Shown here: in pieces, positions 38,522-46,871 of the stretch
Position numbering within the stretch: the first letter of the stretch is position 1
Layout of the letters: the number at the start of each line of letters is the position of its first letter
Assembly: GCF_041438805.1 (NCBI RefSeq)
Contig: NZ_CP109190.1
Span: 3,658,001 to 3,722,000 of the forward strand
Direction of reading: 5' to 3'
Origin: Streptomyces sp. NBC_01707
GTDB taxonomy: Bacteria; Actinomycetota; Actinomycetes; Streptomycetales; Streptomycetaceae
DNA length: 64,000 bases
The notes under the pieces: model-generated
Told to the model about the DNA's origin: nothing
Database searches by the model: none
The model's input: the letters and a program-made list of their open reading frames with translations, nothing else
Program-made: the position numbers and the translations under genes

Positions 38522-39952
38522 ATGCGCCGTTCCAAAATCGTCTGCACCCTCGGTCCCGCCGTCGACTCCCATGAGCAGCTCGTCGCTCTGATCGAGGCCG
38601 GCATGAGCGTGGCCCGTTTCAACTTCAGCCACGGCTCCCACGAGGAACACCAGGGCCGTTACGACCGCGTCCGCAAGGCGGCCGCCGAGACGGGCCGGGC
38701 GGTGGGCGTGCTCGCCGACCTCCAGGGCCCGAAGATCCGCCTGGCGAAGTTCGCCGAGGGCCCCGTCGAACTGGTCCGTGGGGACGAGTTCACCATCACC
38801 ACCGAGGACGTCCCCGGTGACAAGTCGATCTGCGGTACGACCTACAAGGGTCTGCCGAGCGACGTCGCCAAGGGTGACCCGATCCTGATCAACGACGGCA
38901 ACGTCGAGCTGAAGGTCGTCTCGGTCGACGGCCCCCGGGTCAGGAGCATCGTCATCGAGGGCGGGGTCATCTCCGACCACAAGGGCATCAACCTGCCCGG
39001 TGCCGCGGTGAACGTCCCTGCCCTGTCCGAGAAGGACGTGGAGGACCTCCGGTTCGCCCTGCGGATGGGCTGCGACCTGGTCGCGCTCTCCTTCGTGCGG
39101 GACGCCAGCGACGTCAAGGACGTCCACAAGGTGATGGACGAGGAGGGCCGCCGGGTCCCCGTCATCGCCAAGGTGGAGAAGCCGCAGGCCGTCGAGCACA
39201 TGGAGGGCGTCGTCATGGCGTTCGACGGTGTCATGGTCGCCCGTGGCGACCTGGCCGTCGAATACCCCCTGGAGAAGGTCCCGATGGTGCAGAAGCGCCT
39301 GGTGGAGCTCTGCCGACGGAACGCCAAGCCGGTGATCGTGGCGACCCAGATGATGGAGTCGATGATCACCAACTCGCGGCCGACCCGCGCCGAGGCGTCC
39401 GACGTCGCGAACGCGATCCTGGACGGTGCGGACGCGGTCATGCTGTCCGCCGAGTCCAGCGTCGGCGCGTATCCGATCGAGACGGTCAAGACGATGTCGA
39501 AGATCGTCGTCGCAGCCGAGGAGGAGCTGCTCTCCAAGGGTCTGCAGCCACTGGTGCCGGGCAAGAAGCCCCGTACCCAGGGTGGTTCGGTGGCCCGCGC
39601 GGCCTGCGAGATCGCGGACTTCCTGGACGGCAAGGCACTGGTCGCCTTCACCAAGTCCGGTGACACGGCCCGCCGGCTCTCCCGCTACCGCGCCGCACAG
39701 CCGATCCTGGCCTTCACCACCGACGAGTCCACCCGCAACCAACTCGCGCTGAGCTGGGGCGTCGAGGCGCACGTCGTCCCGCACGTGGACAACACCGACG
39801 CCATGGTGGACCTGGTCGACGCGGAGCTGCTGAAGCTGAGCCGCTACAACGCCGGCGACACGATGGTCATCACGGCCGGTTCGCCCCCCGGCGTCCCCGG
39901 CACCACCAACATGGTCCGCGTGCATCACGTGGGCGGCGGCGCCCGCGACTGA
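38522..39952 (+). CDS. pyk: Pyruvate kinase
   Basis: Pyk makes pyruvate and ATP from phosphoenolpyruvate. The 476-residue length is typical. Motifs include the N-terminal MRRSKIVCTLGPA, active-site FNFSHGSHEEH and DLQGPKIR, the Lys signature VIAKVEKPQAVEHMEGVV and MVARGDLAVEYPLEKVP, followed by the C-terminal allosteric domain. The ATG at 38522 begins the family's MRRSKIV; a GTG nine codons earlier overlaps the -10 and is unlikely. A very long hairpin ends the gene. Confidence 0.97.
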   Translation: MRRSKIVCTLGPAVDSHEQLVALIEAGMSVARFNFSHGSHEEHQGRYDRVRKAAAETGRAVGVLADLQGPKIRLAKFAEGPVELVRGDEFTITTEDVPGDKSICGTTYKGLPSDVAKGDPILINDGNVELKVVSVDGPRVRSIVIEGGVISDHKGINLPGAAVNVPALSEKDVEDLRFALRMGCDLVALSFVRDASDVKDVHKVMDEEGRRVPVIAKVEKPQAVEHMEGVVMAFDGVMVARGDLAVEYPLEKVPMVQKRLVELCRRNAKPVIVATQMMESMITNSRPTRAEASDVANAILDGADAVMLSAESSVGAYPIETVKTMSKIVVAAEEELLSKGLQPLVPGKKPRTQGGSVARAACEIADFLDGKALVAFTKSGDTARRLSRYRAAQPILAFTTDESTRNQLALSWGVEAHVVPHVDNTDAMVDLVDAELLKLSRYNAGDTMVITAGSPPGVPGTTNMVRVHHVGGGARD

Positions 39953-39964
39953 CGCGTTCGCCCC

Positions 39965-40020
39965 GCACAGGACCGTGGCCCGCATCCCCTTCGAAGGGGG
40001 TGCGGGCCACGGTCCTGTGC
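39965..40020. terminator. Very long bidirectional hairpin terminator
   Basis: A 27-bp stem, perfect except for one G-U pair, closes on a 2-base loop at 39992-39993. The arm starts GCACAGGACCGTGGCCCGCA. It lies between convergent pyk and the 40052 gene. Confidence 0.93.
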
Positions 40021-40051
40021 GGCTCCCGAACGGGTCCTGGATCCACCGGCG

Positions 40052-41299
40052 CTAGCCGTTGCCGCCGGTGAAGTAGTTGTGCAGCCCAGGCACCGTGAGC
40101 GTGCCGCCGAACTGGCCGGCCTGGGTGACCTTCACATTGGTGAAGAACGCGAACGGTACGTTCACCGGCGGCGGGGTCTGGGGGCTGAACGTGATCGGGA
40201 TGAGGCCGAAGAGGTTGCCCTTCAGCTCCTCCGTGTACATCGTCACCGTGCCGTTGCGGATGGTGGACGTGGAGCCCTTCCGCGCCTGGACATGACCGGT
40301 GGTGCCGTTCGGCCCCTCCGTCAGCTGGTGCAGGTCCTTGATGTCGACGGACGAGGCGGTGAACTTGAGCACCTTCTTGGTGGTGCCGTCGCCCTTCTCC
40401 ACCTCGACGATGCCCTTGTAGTCGAGCCCGCTCAGGGTGAGCAGCGAACTCTCCAGGATCCACGGCTGGTTCGGCAGCCGGGGGATGCCCTGCTCCAGGT
40501 CGGCCGCGGCCAGCGCCTTGGGGTCGGCGGTGGGGCACGGGAAGCGCTCCTTGGCGCCGTCCGGGATGTCCAGGTCCTTCACGGGGTCGAGGCCCTTGAC
40601 CCCCTCGTCGAGCTCCTCGACCGTCTTGCCCGCCTTGCCCGCCGCGTCACGGATGGCGTCGGCGGTCTTGCCGACGGTGTCCGTGACCTTGCCGACGGGG
40701 TTGTCGGTCGACTTGGTCGCGGTGTCGGACGGCTTCGGGGAAGCGGTGGTGGCGCTCGGGGACGGGCTCGCCGTCTCCTGGTCCGATCCCCCGAGGAGGC
40801 CCTTGAGCGCGTCGCCGACGCCCAGCGGGTCCAGCGCGTTCTTCGTCGCCGTGGGCGACGGGGAGGCGCTCGGCGTCGCGGCGGACTCGTCGCTCGACGA
40901 ATTCGACGTGCCGCTCGACGACGAGGTCGCCGAAGGCTTCGGGGTCGCCCCGTCGCCCTGGTCCGAGCCGCTGTCGCCGGTGGTCTCACTGGCGGACGGC
41001 GACGGGGACTTCGTCTCCGAGGCCGACGGCTCCGGAGACTCGCTCGGCTCGTCGGAACGGGTCACGCAGGGGCCCGGCGCGAACGGGATGTCCGTCGCGT
41101 CGTCGGCCAGCGCAAGCTTGGGGGTGAGCCCCATCCCGACAAAGACCGCCGTCGGCATCGCGGCGAGAGCGAAGGCCTTGCCCGCGGGTATGTGCAGCTT
41201 CGTCAGCAGTGACTTCCTGGGGGCCGCGTGACGCGGCCCGCTTCTGCTCCGGAAAACCTCGCCTCCGGTCGAGTTCAGCTGCGTCTCGTCACCCCGCAC
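40052..41299 (-). CDS. Exported Ser/Thr/Pro-rich protein of unknown function
   Basis: The 415-residue protein starts at GTG 41299 after GGGAGGAAC. A long N-region and hydrophobic core (IPAGKAFALAAMPTAVFVGM) with a site near ALA-DDA form a signal peptide. Residues 75-190 are a disordered Ser/Pro/Thr/Asp-rich stalk typical of wall-spanning regions. Then follow a helical segment (VGKVTDTVGKTADAIRDAAG) and a beta-rich C-terminal domain of about 140 residues (from WILESSLLTLSGLDYKGIVE to HNYFTGGNG). I do not recognise a catalytic family. Its start overlaps the DUF6114 stop by 11 bases, making it the last gene of a three-gene block. Confidence 0.7.
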   Translation of the reverse strand: MRGDETQLNSTGGEVFRSRSGPRHAAPRKSLLTKLHIPAGKAFALAAMPTAVFVGMGLTPKLALADDATDIPFAPGPCVTRSDEPSESPEPSASETKSPSPSASETTGDSGSDQGDGATPKPSATSSSSGTSNSSSDESAATPSASPSPTATKNALDPLGVGDALKGLLGGSDQETASPSPSATTASPKPSDTATKSTDNPVGKVTDTVGKTADAIRDAAGKAGKTVEELDEGVKGLDPVKDLDIPDGAKERFPCPTADPKALAAADLEQGIPRLPNQPWILESSLLTLSGLDYKGIVEVEKGDGTTKKVLKFTASSVDIKDLHQLTEGPNGTTGHVQARKGSTSTIRNGTVTMYTEELKGNLFGLIPITFSPQTPPPVNVPFAFFTNVKVTQAGQFGGTLTVPGLHNYFTGGNG

Positions 41300-41876
41300 T
41301 GTTCCTCCCGCCGTTGGCTTCAACTTTTCCGTTCGTGCTGTCGTCGCTCCACGGAGCGGGACCCGGGCTGTACGTAGGTCCGGCGCCGAACTGAGGTTCC
41401 GTGCCGGAAGGCGCCGAACCCTCAGGAGTTTCCGGGCCCTTCGGGGAACGTCCGGCCGCGTGCTTGGCCGGCTGCTCACCTGTGGGCGTGCCCGGGGCCC
41501 AGGACAGGGCGAGGCAGCCGCCGATCAGGGCGAGCAGGAACCCGACCACGAAACCGCCGAGGTTGGACACCGGAATGGAGACCAGCGCCAGAAGGATCGA
41601 GGCGACACCGGCGAACACCCGGACAATTTGGTGGTACCACATGGTCAGACCGAGCGTGACCAGCAGTACACCGATGATCAGTGAGCCCGCACCCGCGGTG
41701 GTCGCCATGGCCAGCGTGAGGTGGCCGAGCTTGAGATTGGCGTACGGGAAGTACGCGATCGGCGCCCCACCGAGTGCGGTGAGCAGGCCGGCCCAGAACG
41801 GCCGGGTGTGCCGCCAGGCACGGAACCGCAGCCGCCAGTAGGCGAAGTCGCGGGAACCTGTGGTCTCGGCGCTCAT
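41289..41876 (-). CDS. DUF6114-type integral membrane protein
   Basis: The 195-residue protein begins MSAETTGSRDFAYWRLRFRA and has four predicted helices between about residues 25 and 130 (FWAGLLTALGGAPIAYFPYA, LAMATTAGAGSLIIGVLLVT, VFAGVASILLALVSIPV, GGFVVGFLLALIGGCLALSW). A Pro/Gly/Ser-rich tail follows. It matches what I know of the Streptomyces DUF6114 family, whose function is unknown. The ATG at 41876 has AGGGAG upstream. It lies between the DUF6230 gene and the Ser/Pro-rich protein, all on the minus strand. Confidence 0.78.
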   Translation of the reverse strand: MSAETTGSRDFAYWRLRFRAWRHTRPFWAGLLTALGGAPIAYFPYANLKLGHLTLAMATTAGAGSLIIGVLLVTLGLTMWYHQIVRVFAGVASILLALVSIPVSNLGGFVVGFLLALIGGCLALSWAPGTPTGEQPAKHAAGRSPKGPETPEGSAPSGTEPQFGAGPTYSPGPAPWSDDSTNGKVEANGGRNSAG

Positions 41877-41974
41877 GGAAAACAGCTCCCTGGAACCGGT
41901 ATTGCTGTGAAAAGAGAGTGGGAGACGGGCAGGCGGGGCAGCTTCACGCTTCCCCGCCCACCCGGGCGGAGTGC

Positions 41975-42613
41975 TTAGTAGCACTCCTTGACGCCGTTGT
42001 AGAGGCGCATGCTCAGGCCGCTGAGCTTGAAGGTGCCGGCGGTGGTCGCCCACGCCTTCTGCTTCACGTTGTCGAGAACCGCACGGTCCGCCTGCTGGGC
42101 GAAACCGTTCTCGTTGACGTTCTCGCCTTCCTTGATCTTCGGACCCTTGTTGGCGTCCTTCGCCGCAACACCGATGTCGATGTTGGTGAACGTGGCGTCG
42201 GCGTCCAGATCCGCAACGTCGAGGTACAGGTTCTCGGCGTGAACCGGGGTACCGCCGCCGCCGGCCTTCAGCTGGAGGCTGACGGACCCGAGGAGCGGGA
42301 TGTCCGGCGTGACAACGGACTGGCACATGCCCGTGATGTCGGCCGACTTGAACGACGAGATCGCGACCGGGTGCAGGGTCTTCTTGTCACCCTTGAGCTC
42401 CGCGTAGCCGGCGTCTATACCGCCGTACTGCGAGAAGCCCTTGCCGTCCAGGTGCTCAGCCGTCACCTTGAACGACTGGCCGGAGACGCTGAACGAAGCG
42501 GCCAGCGCACCCTGTGCAAGGGATACACCCACCGCCGCCGTCAGGGCGACGCTCGGCACCATGACGAGAGCGAACCGCTTCCATCTGGTCCCGCCACGAA
42601 CTTGGGACTCCAT
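41975..42613 (-). CDS. DUF6230-family exported protein
   Basis: The 212-residue protein has a signal sequence (RGGTRWKRFALVMVPSVALT, hydrophobic core to about residue 38) and a predicted beta-rich mature domain beginning ASFSVSGQSFKVTAEHLDGK. The C-terminus LSMRLYNGVKECY is typical of the family. Two Cys (in DITGMCQSV and KECY) could form a disulfide outside the cell. The family is found in Streptomyces, sometimes annotated cholesterol esterase without a visible catalytic triad; I see none here. The ATG has GGAGGAAA upstream. It is first in the three-gene block. Confidence 0.82.
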   Translation of the reverse strand: MESQVRGGTRWKRFALVMVPSVALTAAVGVSLAQGALAASFSVSGQSFKVTAEHLDGKGFSQYGGIDAGYAELKGDKKTLHPVAISSFKSADITGMCQSVVTPDIPLLGSVSLQLKAGGGGTPVHAENLYLDVADLDADATFTNIDIGVAAKDANKGPKIKEGENVNENGFAQQADRAVLDNVKQKAWATTAGTFKLSGLSMRLYNGVKECY

Positions 42614-42962
42614 GACTTTCCTCCTTCTCGGACGTACATCTCCGGTCCGGGCCTGGCCCGTCCTGGGATGGGAGAAGTGCTACGTCCTCGGGAAGGGGAG
42701 CGCCGGAACCGGAGGCGTGAACCGCGTCCGAATCACTGGCGATCACCCCCGAGCGACAACCACTGGCCACGCGTTCGCGCAACCTCTTCGGACAGGCCCT
42801 GCCGGTCAGCAGGAACCCCCCTGTCCGCAGCCGGCGCCACTGCCGCCGACCGACTCGGTGGGGACCCAATTCGGCCGCCGCGCCGACTGGCGGTCGGGCT
42901 GGCGTCATTGGACCGAGCGTGGCCGATCGTGGTCCATTCGCGCCCGCGACACAAGGGGGATC

Positions 42963-42978
42963 GTTACTCGCTAGTAAC
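42963..42978. promoter_or_regulatory. GTTACT dyad, copy 1
   Basis: GTTACT, CGCT, AGTAAC form a dyad with perfect 6-base arms. A related dyad occurs 131 bases further on. Arms of this type are used by TetR-family repressors. Confidence 0.5.
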
Positions 42979-43093
42979 GGCCCGATAACCGATGCACAAC
43001 CGGGTGACATCGACCGGCCACACAGGGTGGTGCAGGGCGCATGGAGAAAAGGGGAGATGGAGGTCCGTAAGCGGACAGATCCAAACGTGCGAT

Positions 43094-43106
43094 TTACTGC
43101 GAGTAA
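43094..43106. promoter_or_regulatory. TTACT dyad, copy 2
   Basis: TTACT, GCG, AGTAA form a dyad with perfect 5-base arms, one base shorter in spacing than copy 1. It lies in the AT-rich part of the gap between the DUF6230 block and the thioredoxin terminator. Confidence 0.5.
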
Positions 43107-43170
43107 CAGCCCGAGCTTTTATCAAGATTTGGTAAAGCAGAGGCGGGTCTTGTCGCTCGACCGCGAAAAA

Positions 43171-43201
43171 CGGCCGTGGCGCCCGCGGGGCACCACGGCC
43201 G
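43171..43201 (-). terminator. Intrinsic terminator of the thioredoxin/TPR gene
   Basis: A 9-bp stem (CGGCCGTGG at 43171-43179 with CCACGGCCG at 43193-43201) is followed on the minus strand by TTTTTC, 10 bases after the gene's stop. Confidence 0.9.
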
Positions 43202-43211
43202 CGTTGTCACA

Positions 43212-44192
43212 TCAGAACAGGACCCGGGCCAGCGCCGTGCGTGCGGCGACGACGCGCGGGTCCTCCGGGCCGATCACCTCGAACAGCTCGAGGAGGCGCA
43301 GTCGCGCCGCGTCCCGCTCGTCGCCGAAATTGCGGCGCACGGTCTCGACGAGCCGCCCGAAGGCGTCCTCGACATGTCCGCCGACCAGGTCCAGATCGGC
43401 GGCGGCGATCTGCGCCGCCACATCGCCCGGCTTCTCGGCGGCGTCGTTGCGGACCTGCTGCGGGTCCATGTCCCGCACCCGGGAGAGCAGTTCGGCCTGA
43501 GCGAGACCCAGCTTGGCCTCGGTGTTGGCCGGGTCGTCGGAGAGCACGTTCTTGTACGCCTGCACGGCGCCTGCGAAGTCGTTGGCGTCCAGCGCCTGGA
43601 CCGCCGCTTCGAGCAGCGCGTCGTACGGACCGGCCGGCACCTCGGCCGGGCCCTGCTCGGCCCCCTCCGGGCCGTCCGCGGCCGCGTCGACCGCGATCCC
43701 GGTGAGGCCGAACCGCTCCTCGCCGACCTGGATCAGCTGGTCCAGGGTCTGCCGGATCTGGGCCTCCGGGGCCGCGCCCTGGAAGAGCGGGAGGGCCTGC
43801 CCGGCGACGACGGCGAAGACCGCCGGAATGCCCTGGATACCGAACTGCTGCATCAGCATCTGGTTGGCGTCGACGTCGACCTTGGCCAGCAGGAAGCGGC
43901 CGTTGTACTCCCGGGCCAGACGCTCCAGGAGCGGCCCCAACTGCTTGCACGGCTCGCACCACTCGGCCCAGAAGTCGATGACGACGGGGACCTCGGCGGA
44001 GCGCTGGAGAACGTCGCGCTCGAAGCCCGCCTCATCGACATCGATCACCAGGGCGGACGGAGGCACGGCGGCGCCGCCGCCCTGCCGGGCGGCCTCGGCA
44101 CGGGCCTGCTCCGCCTTCACCTTGGCCTCGCCGGCCGCCTTCACCGCGGCGAGGTCGACGACGCCGCTCATGGACATGTTCCTAGGCTGCAT
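43212..44192 (-). CDS. Thioredoxin-domain plus TPR protein (CnoX/YbbN-like)
   Basis: The 326-residue protein has a charged N-terminal helix (AAVKAAGEAKVKAEQARAEA), a thioredoxin domain with WCEPC (Cys79, Cys82) and cis-Pro IPAVFAV, and a C-terminal region of TPR-like helices (YDALLEAAVQALDANDFAGA). This is the layout of E. coli CnoX/YbbN, a chaperone-linked thioredoxin. The CEPC motif keeps both Cys, so redox activity is possible. The ATG at 44192 is 8 bases from GGAGG. Confidence 0.88.
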   Translation of the reverse strand: MQPRNMSMSGVVDLAAVKAAGEAKVKAEQARAEAARQGGGAAVPPSALVIDVDEAGFERDVLQRSAEVPVVIDFWAEWCEPCKQLGPLLERLAREYNGRFLLAKVDVDANQMLMQQFGIQGIPAVFAVVAGQALPLFQGAAPEAQIRQTLDQLIQVGEERFGLTGIAVDAAADGPEGAEQGPAEVPAGPYDALLEAAVQALDANDFAGAVQAYKNVLSDDPANTEAKLGLAQAELLSRVRDMDPQQVRNDAAEKPGDVAAQIAAADLDLVGGHVEDAFGRLVETVRRNFGDERDAARLRLLELFEVIGPEDPRVVAARTALARVLF

Positions 44193-44298
44193 ACGTACAT
44201 CCTCCCCCCTTGGCACGCCGTTCCGGAAAGCGATCCGGTAACCGCATCCGTCCGTGGCTCCCGCCGGTGTGCGGGGCGCACGGACATCCACGGCCCGA

Positions 44299-44320
44299 GG
44301 GCCCTGGCGGGCCCTTTTTT
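44299..44320 (+). terminator. Orphan intrinsic terminator
   Basis: GGGCCC, TGGC, GGGCCC then TTTTTT is a textbook terminator on the plus strand, but the upstream gene (43212-44192) runs the other way. It may end a short antisense or small RNA. Confidence 0.6.
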
Positions 44321-44390
44321 CCGCCGGGTCCCCACCCGGCGCATGTGGCTGTCGTTCGCTCGTGGCGCAGCAACGGCATGGCCGTCGTCC

Positions 44391-44413
44391 TTACGCTACG
44401 ACCCGTAGCGTAA
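44391..44413. promoter_or_regulatory. TetR-type operator candidate
   Basis: Perfect 10-base arms TTACGCTACG and CGTAGCGTAA are separated by ACC, between tetR and the divergent thioredoxin/TPR gene. The arms contain TACGCT and TAGCGT, which could be -10 elements on either strand. Confidence 0.65.
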
Positions 44414-44496
44414 CTGGCCCGCACCCCTGGTGCACAAGAGTGTTCGGTGATCTGTCTCACGACGAACGGGAACGGCTTGTTATCGCTACCGGCGGG

Positions 44497-44502
44497 TATG
44501 GT
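44497..44502 (+). promoter_or_regulatory. Leaderless promoter -10 of tetR
   Basis: TATGGT ends 6 bases before the ATG at 44509; there is no ribosome binding site. Confidence 0.55.
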
Positions 44503-44508
44503 CACGAG

Positions 44509-45138
44509 ATGCTGAGCCACAGCCACCCCAAACCCGCTCGAACGGGACGACCGCGCAGCGCTGCGGCCGATGAAGCGATCCTGGAGGCCTGCCGGGCCTC
44601 GCTGGTCGACCTCGGCTGGTCGAAGCTGACGATGGGTGATGTGGCCACACGGGCCGGGGTAGCCAAGACGACCCTCTACCGCCGCTGGGCCGGAAAGAAC
44701 GAACTGGTCGTGGACGCCGTCGCGGTCCTCTTCGACGAGCTGGAACTGCCTGATCTGGGCAGCCTGTCGGCCGATGTGCAGGGTGTGGTGCTGCAGTTCG
44801 CCGGGTTGCTCGAGCGGCCGGAGACCAGGACAGCGCTGATGGCCGTCGTCGCCGAGTCGACCCGCGACGAGGCGCTGCGGGCCCGGATCCGCGACTCGAT
44901 CGTCGACCGGCAGAAGCGACTCGTACTGCTGGGACGGCAACGGGCACAGCAGCGCGGCGAATTGCCCGTCGAGGCGGACGAGGCGACGGCCGCCATGACG
45001 GCCGACCTGATCTTCGACGTGATCGCCGGTGCGGTCGTGCACCGGGCGCTCGTGAGCGCCGAGCCCGTCGACGAGGACTGGGCCCGGCGCTTCACGGTTC
45101 TGCTGCTCTCGGGGCTGGGCGCGGCGGCCGCCACGTAG
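44509..45138 (+). CDS. TetR-family transcriptional regulator
   Basis: The 209-residue regulator has an N-terminal TetR helix-turn-helix (AAADEAILEACRASLVDLGW, then VATRAGVAKTTLYRRWAGKNELV) and a helical ligand domain of the TetR_C type (VPVDEDW-like ending with LLLSGLGAAAA). The ATG at 44509 fits the leaderless promoter and the domain. The inverted repeat at 44391-44413 is its likely operator. It is convergent with icmA, 25 bases away, and could also regulate the mutase genes; that is inference. Confidence 0.9.
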   Translation: MLSHSHPKPARTGRPRSAAADEAILEACRASLVDLGWSKLTMGDVATRAGVAKTTLYRRWAGKNELVVDAVAVLFDELELPDLGSLSADVQGVVLQFAGLLERPETRTALMAVVAESTRDEALRARIRDSIVDRQKRLVLLGRQRAQQRGELPVEADEATAAMTADLIFDVIAGAVVHRALVSAEPVDEDWARRFTVLLLSGLGAAAAT

Positions 45139-45163
45139 CGCGCGCCCCTTGGCCGCGCCCCCG

Positions 45164-46864
45164 TCAGAAGCCGGGCGGCTCGGTGTATGTGCCCCACTCG
45201 TCCCGCAGGACCCCGCAGATCTCACCGAGCGTCGCCTCGGCCCGTACCGCGTCGAGCATCGGCCCGATCATGTTCGAGCCGTCACGGGCGGCGGCCAGCA
45301 TCGCGTCCAGTGAGGCGCGCACCCGGGCGTCGTCACGGGCGGCCTTGCGGCCGACGAGCTCGCGGACCTGCTCGCGCTCGACCTCGTGGCTGACCCGCAG
45401 GATCTCCAGGTCGCCCGTGACCGAGCCGTGGTGGACATTGACGCCCACGACCCGCTTGTCGCCCTTCTCCAGCGACTGCTGGTACCGGAAGGCGGACTCG
45501 GCGATCTCGCCGGTGAACCAGCCGTCCTCGATGCCGCGCAGGATGCCGGAGGTCATCGGCCCGATGGGGTGCTGCCCGTCCGGGTGCGCCCTGGTGCCGC
45601 GCTCCTTGATCTGGTCGAAGATCTTCTCGGCGTCGGCCTCGATCCGGTCGGTGAGCTGCTCGACGTACCAGGAGCCGCCGAGCGGGTCCGCCACATTGGC
45701 GACACCGGTCTCCTCCATCAGCACCTGCTGGGTGCGCAGCGCGATCTCGGCGGCCTGCTCGGACGGGAGGGCGAGGGTCTCGTCGAGGGCGTTGGTGTGC
45801 AGCGAGTTGGTGCCACCGAGGACGGCGGACAGGGCCTCGACCGCGGTCCGTACGACGTTGTTGTACGGCTGCTGGGCGGTGAGGGAGACCCCGGCGGTCT
45901 GGGTGTGGAAGCGGAGCCACTGCGCCTTGTCGGTCTTCGCCCCGTACACCTCCTTCATCCAACGGGCCCAGATCCGGCGGGCCGCGCGGAACTTGGCGAT
46001 CTCCTCGAAGAAGTCGAGGTGCGCGTCGAAGAAGAAGGAGAGCCCGGGGGCGAAGGTGTCGACGTCGAGCCCGCGGGAGAGGCCGAGCTCCACGTAGCCG
46101 AAGCCGTCGGCGAGGGTGTACGCGAGCTCCTGCGCGGCCGTCGCCCCGGCCTCGCGGATGTGGTAGCCGGAGACCGAGAGCGGCTTGTACGCGGGGATGG
46201 CGGCGGCGCAGTGCTCCATCAGGTCGCCGATCAGACGCAGATGGGGCTCGGGCTGGAAGAGCCACTCCTTCTGCGCGATGTACTCCTTGAAGATGTCGGT
46301 CTGGAGCGTGCCGTTGAGCACCCCAGGGTCGACGCCCTGGCGCTCCGCGGCGACCAGGTACATGCAGAAGACGGGGACCGCGGGGCCGCTGATCGTCATG
46401 GACGTCGTGACGTCGCCGAGCGGGATGTCCTTGAAGAGGACCTCCATGTCGGCGGCGGAGTCGATGGCGACACCGCAGTGCCCGACCTCGCCGAGCGAGC
46501 GCGGCTCGTCGGAGTCGCGGCCCATCAGCGTCGGCATGTCGAAGGCCACGCTGAGCCCGCCGCCGCCCGCGGCGAGGATCATCTTGTACCGCTCGTTGGT
46601 CTGCTCGGCGTTGCCGAAGCCGGCGAACTGGCGGATGGTCCAGGTGCGGCCGCGGTAGCCGGTCGGATAGAGACCCCGGGTGAACGGGTACTCGCCCGGC
46701 CAGCCGATCCGCTCGAAACCCTCGTAGGTGTCCCCGGGGCGGGGCCCGTACGCGGGCTCGACCGGATCCCCGGAGAGCGTGGTGAAGTCCGCGTCACGCT
46801 TGCGGGCCTTGTCGTAACGGGCCTGCCAGCGTCGGCGGCCTTCCTCGATCGCGTCAGCGTCCAT
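45164..46864 (-). CDS. icmA: Isobutyryl-CoA mutase large subunit IcmA
   Basis: The 566-residue barrel subunit, with a separate small B12-binding subunit (not in this window), interconverts isobutyryl-CoA and n-butyryl-CoA. It lacks a B12 domain, as expected. The active-site residues that distinguish ICM from methylmalonyl-CoA mutase are Phe80 (TIRQFAGFGNAE) and Gln198 (EYIAQKEWLF); the latter replaces the Arg that binds the methylmalonyl carboxylate. Sequence and 566-residue length match S. cinnamonensis IcmA as I remember it. The start ATG at 46864 has no ribosome binding site and follows a leaderless promoter containing a 24-bp palindrome. The pathway links valine catabolism to butyrate and polyketide precursors. 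Confidence 0.95.
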   Translation of the reverse strand: MDADAIEEGRRRWQARYDKARKRDADFTTLSGDPVEPAYGPRPGDTYEGFERIGWPGEYPFTRGLYPTGYRGRTWTIRQFAGFGNAEQTNERYKMILAAGGGGLSVAFDMPTLMGRDSDEPRSLGEVGHCGVAIDSAADMEVLFKDIPLGDVTTSMTISGPAVPVFCMYLVAAERQGVDPGVLNGTLQTDIFKEYIAQKEWLFQPEPHLRLIGDLMEHCAAAIPAYKPLSVSGYHIREAGATAAQELAYTLADGFGYVELGLSRGLDVDTFAPGLSFFFDAHLDFFEEIAKFRAARRIWARWMKEVYGAKTDKAQWLRFHTQTAGVSLTAQQPYNNVVRTAVEALSAVLGGTNSLHTNALDETLALPSEQAAEIALRTQQVLMEETGVANVADPLGGSWYVEQLTDRIEADAEKIFDQIKERGTRAHPDGQHPIGPMTSGILRGIEDGWFTGEIAESAFRYQQSLEKGDKRVVGVNVHHGSVTGDLEILRVSHEVEREQVRELVGRKAARDDARVRASLDAMLAAARDGSNMIGPMLDAVRAEATLGEICGVLRDEWGTYTEPPGF

Positions 46865-46871
46865 GGAACCC

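Larger units (their letters stand above)
42614..43170. other. Long intergenic region upstream of the DUF6230 block
   Basis: No gene is supported in these 557 bases. The part nearest DUF6230 is GC-rich; the part from 42950 to 43140 is noticeably AT-richer, the usual mark of a Streptomyces promoter zone. It holds the two TTACT dyads listed below. The long distance to DUF6230 suggests a long leader or an unrecognised small transcript. Confidence 0.5.
44193..44508. other. Divergent thioredoxin/tetR intergenic region
   Basis: This 316-base gap has no supported gene. It holds an orphan plus-strand terminator (44299-44320), a second hairpin (GCCGGGT with ACCCGGC, 44323-44340), a strong inverted repeat (44391-44413) and a leaderless tetR promoter. 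Confidence 0.5.
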
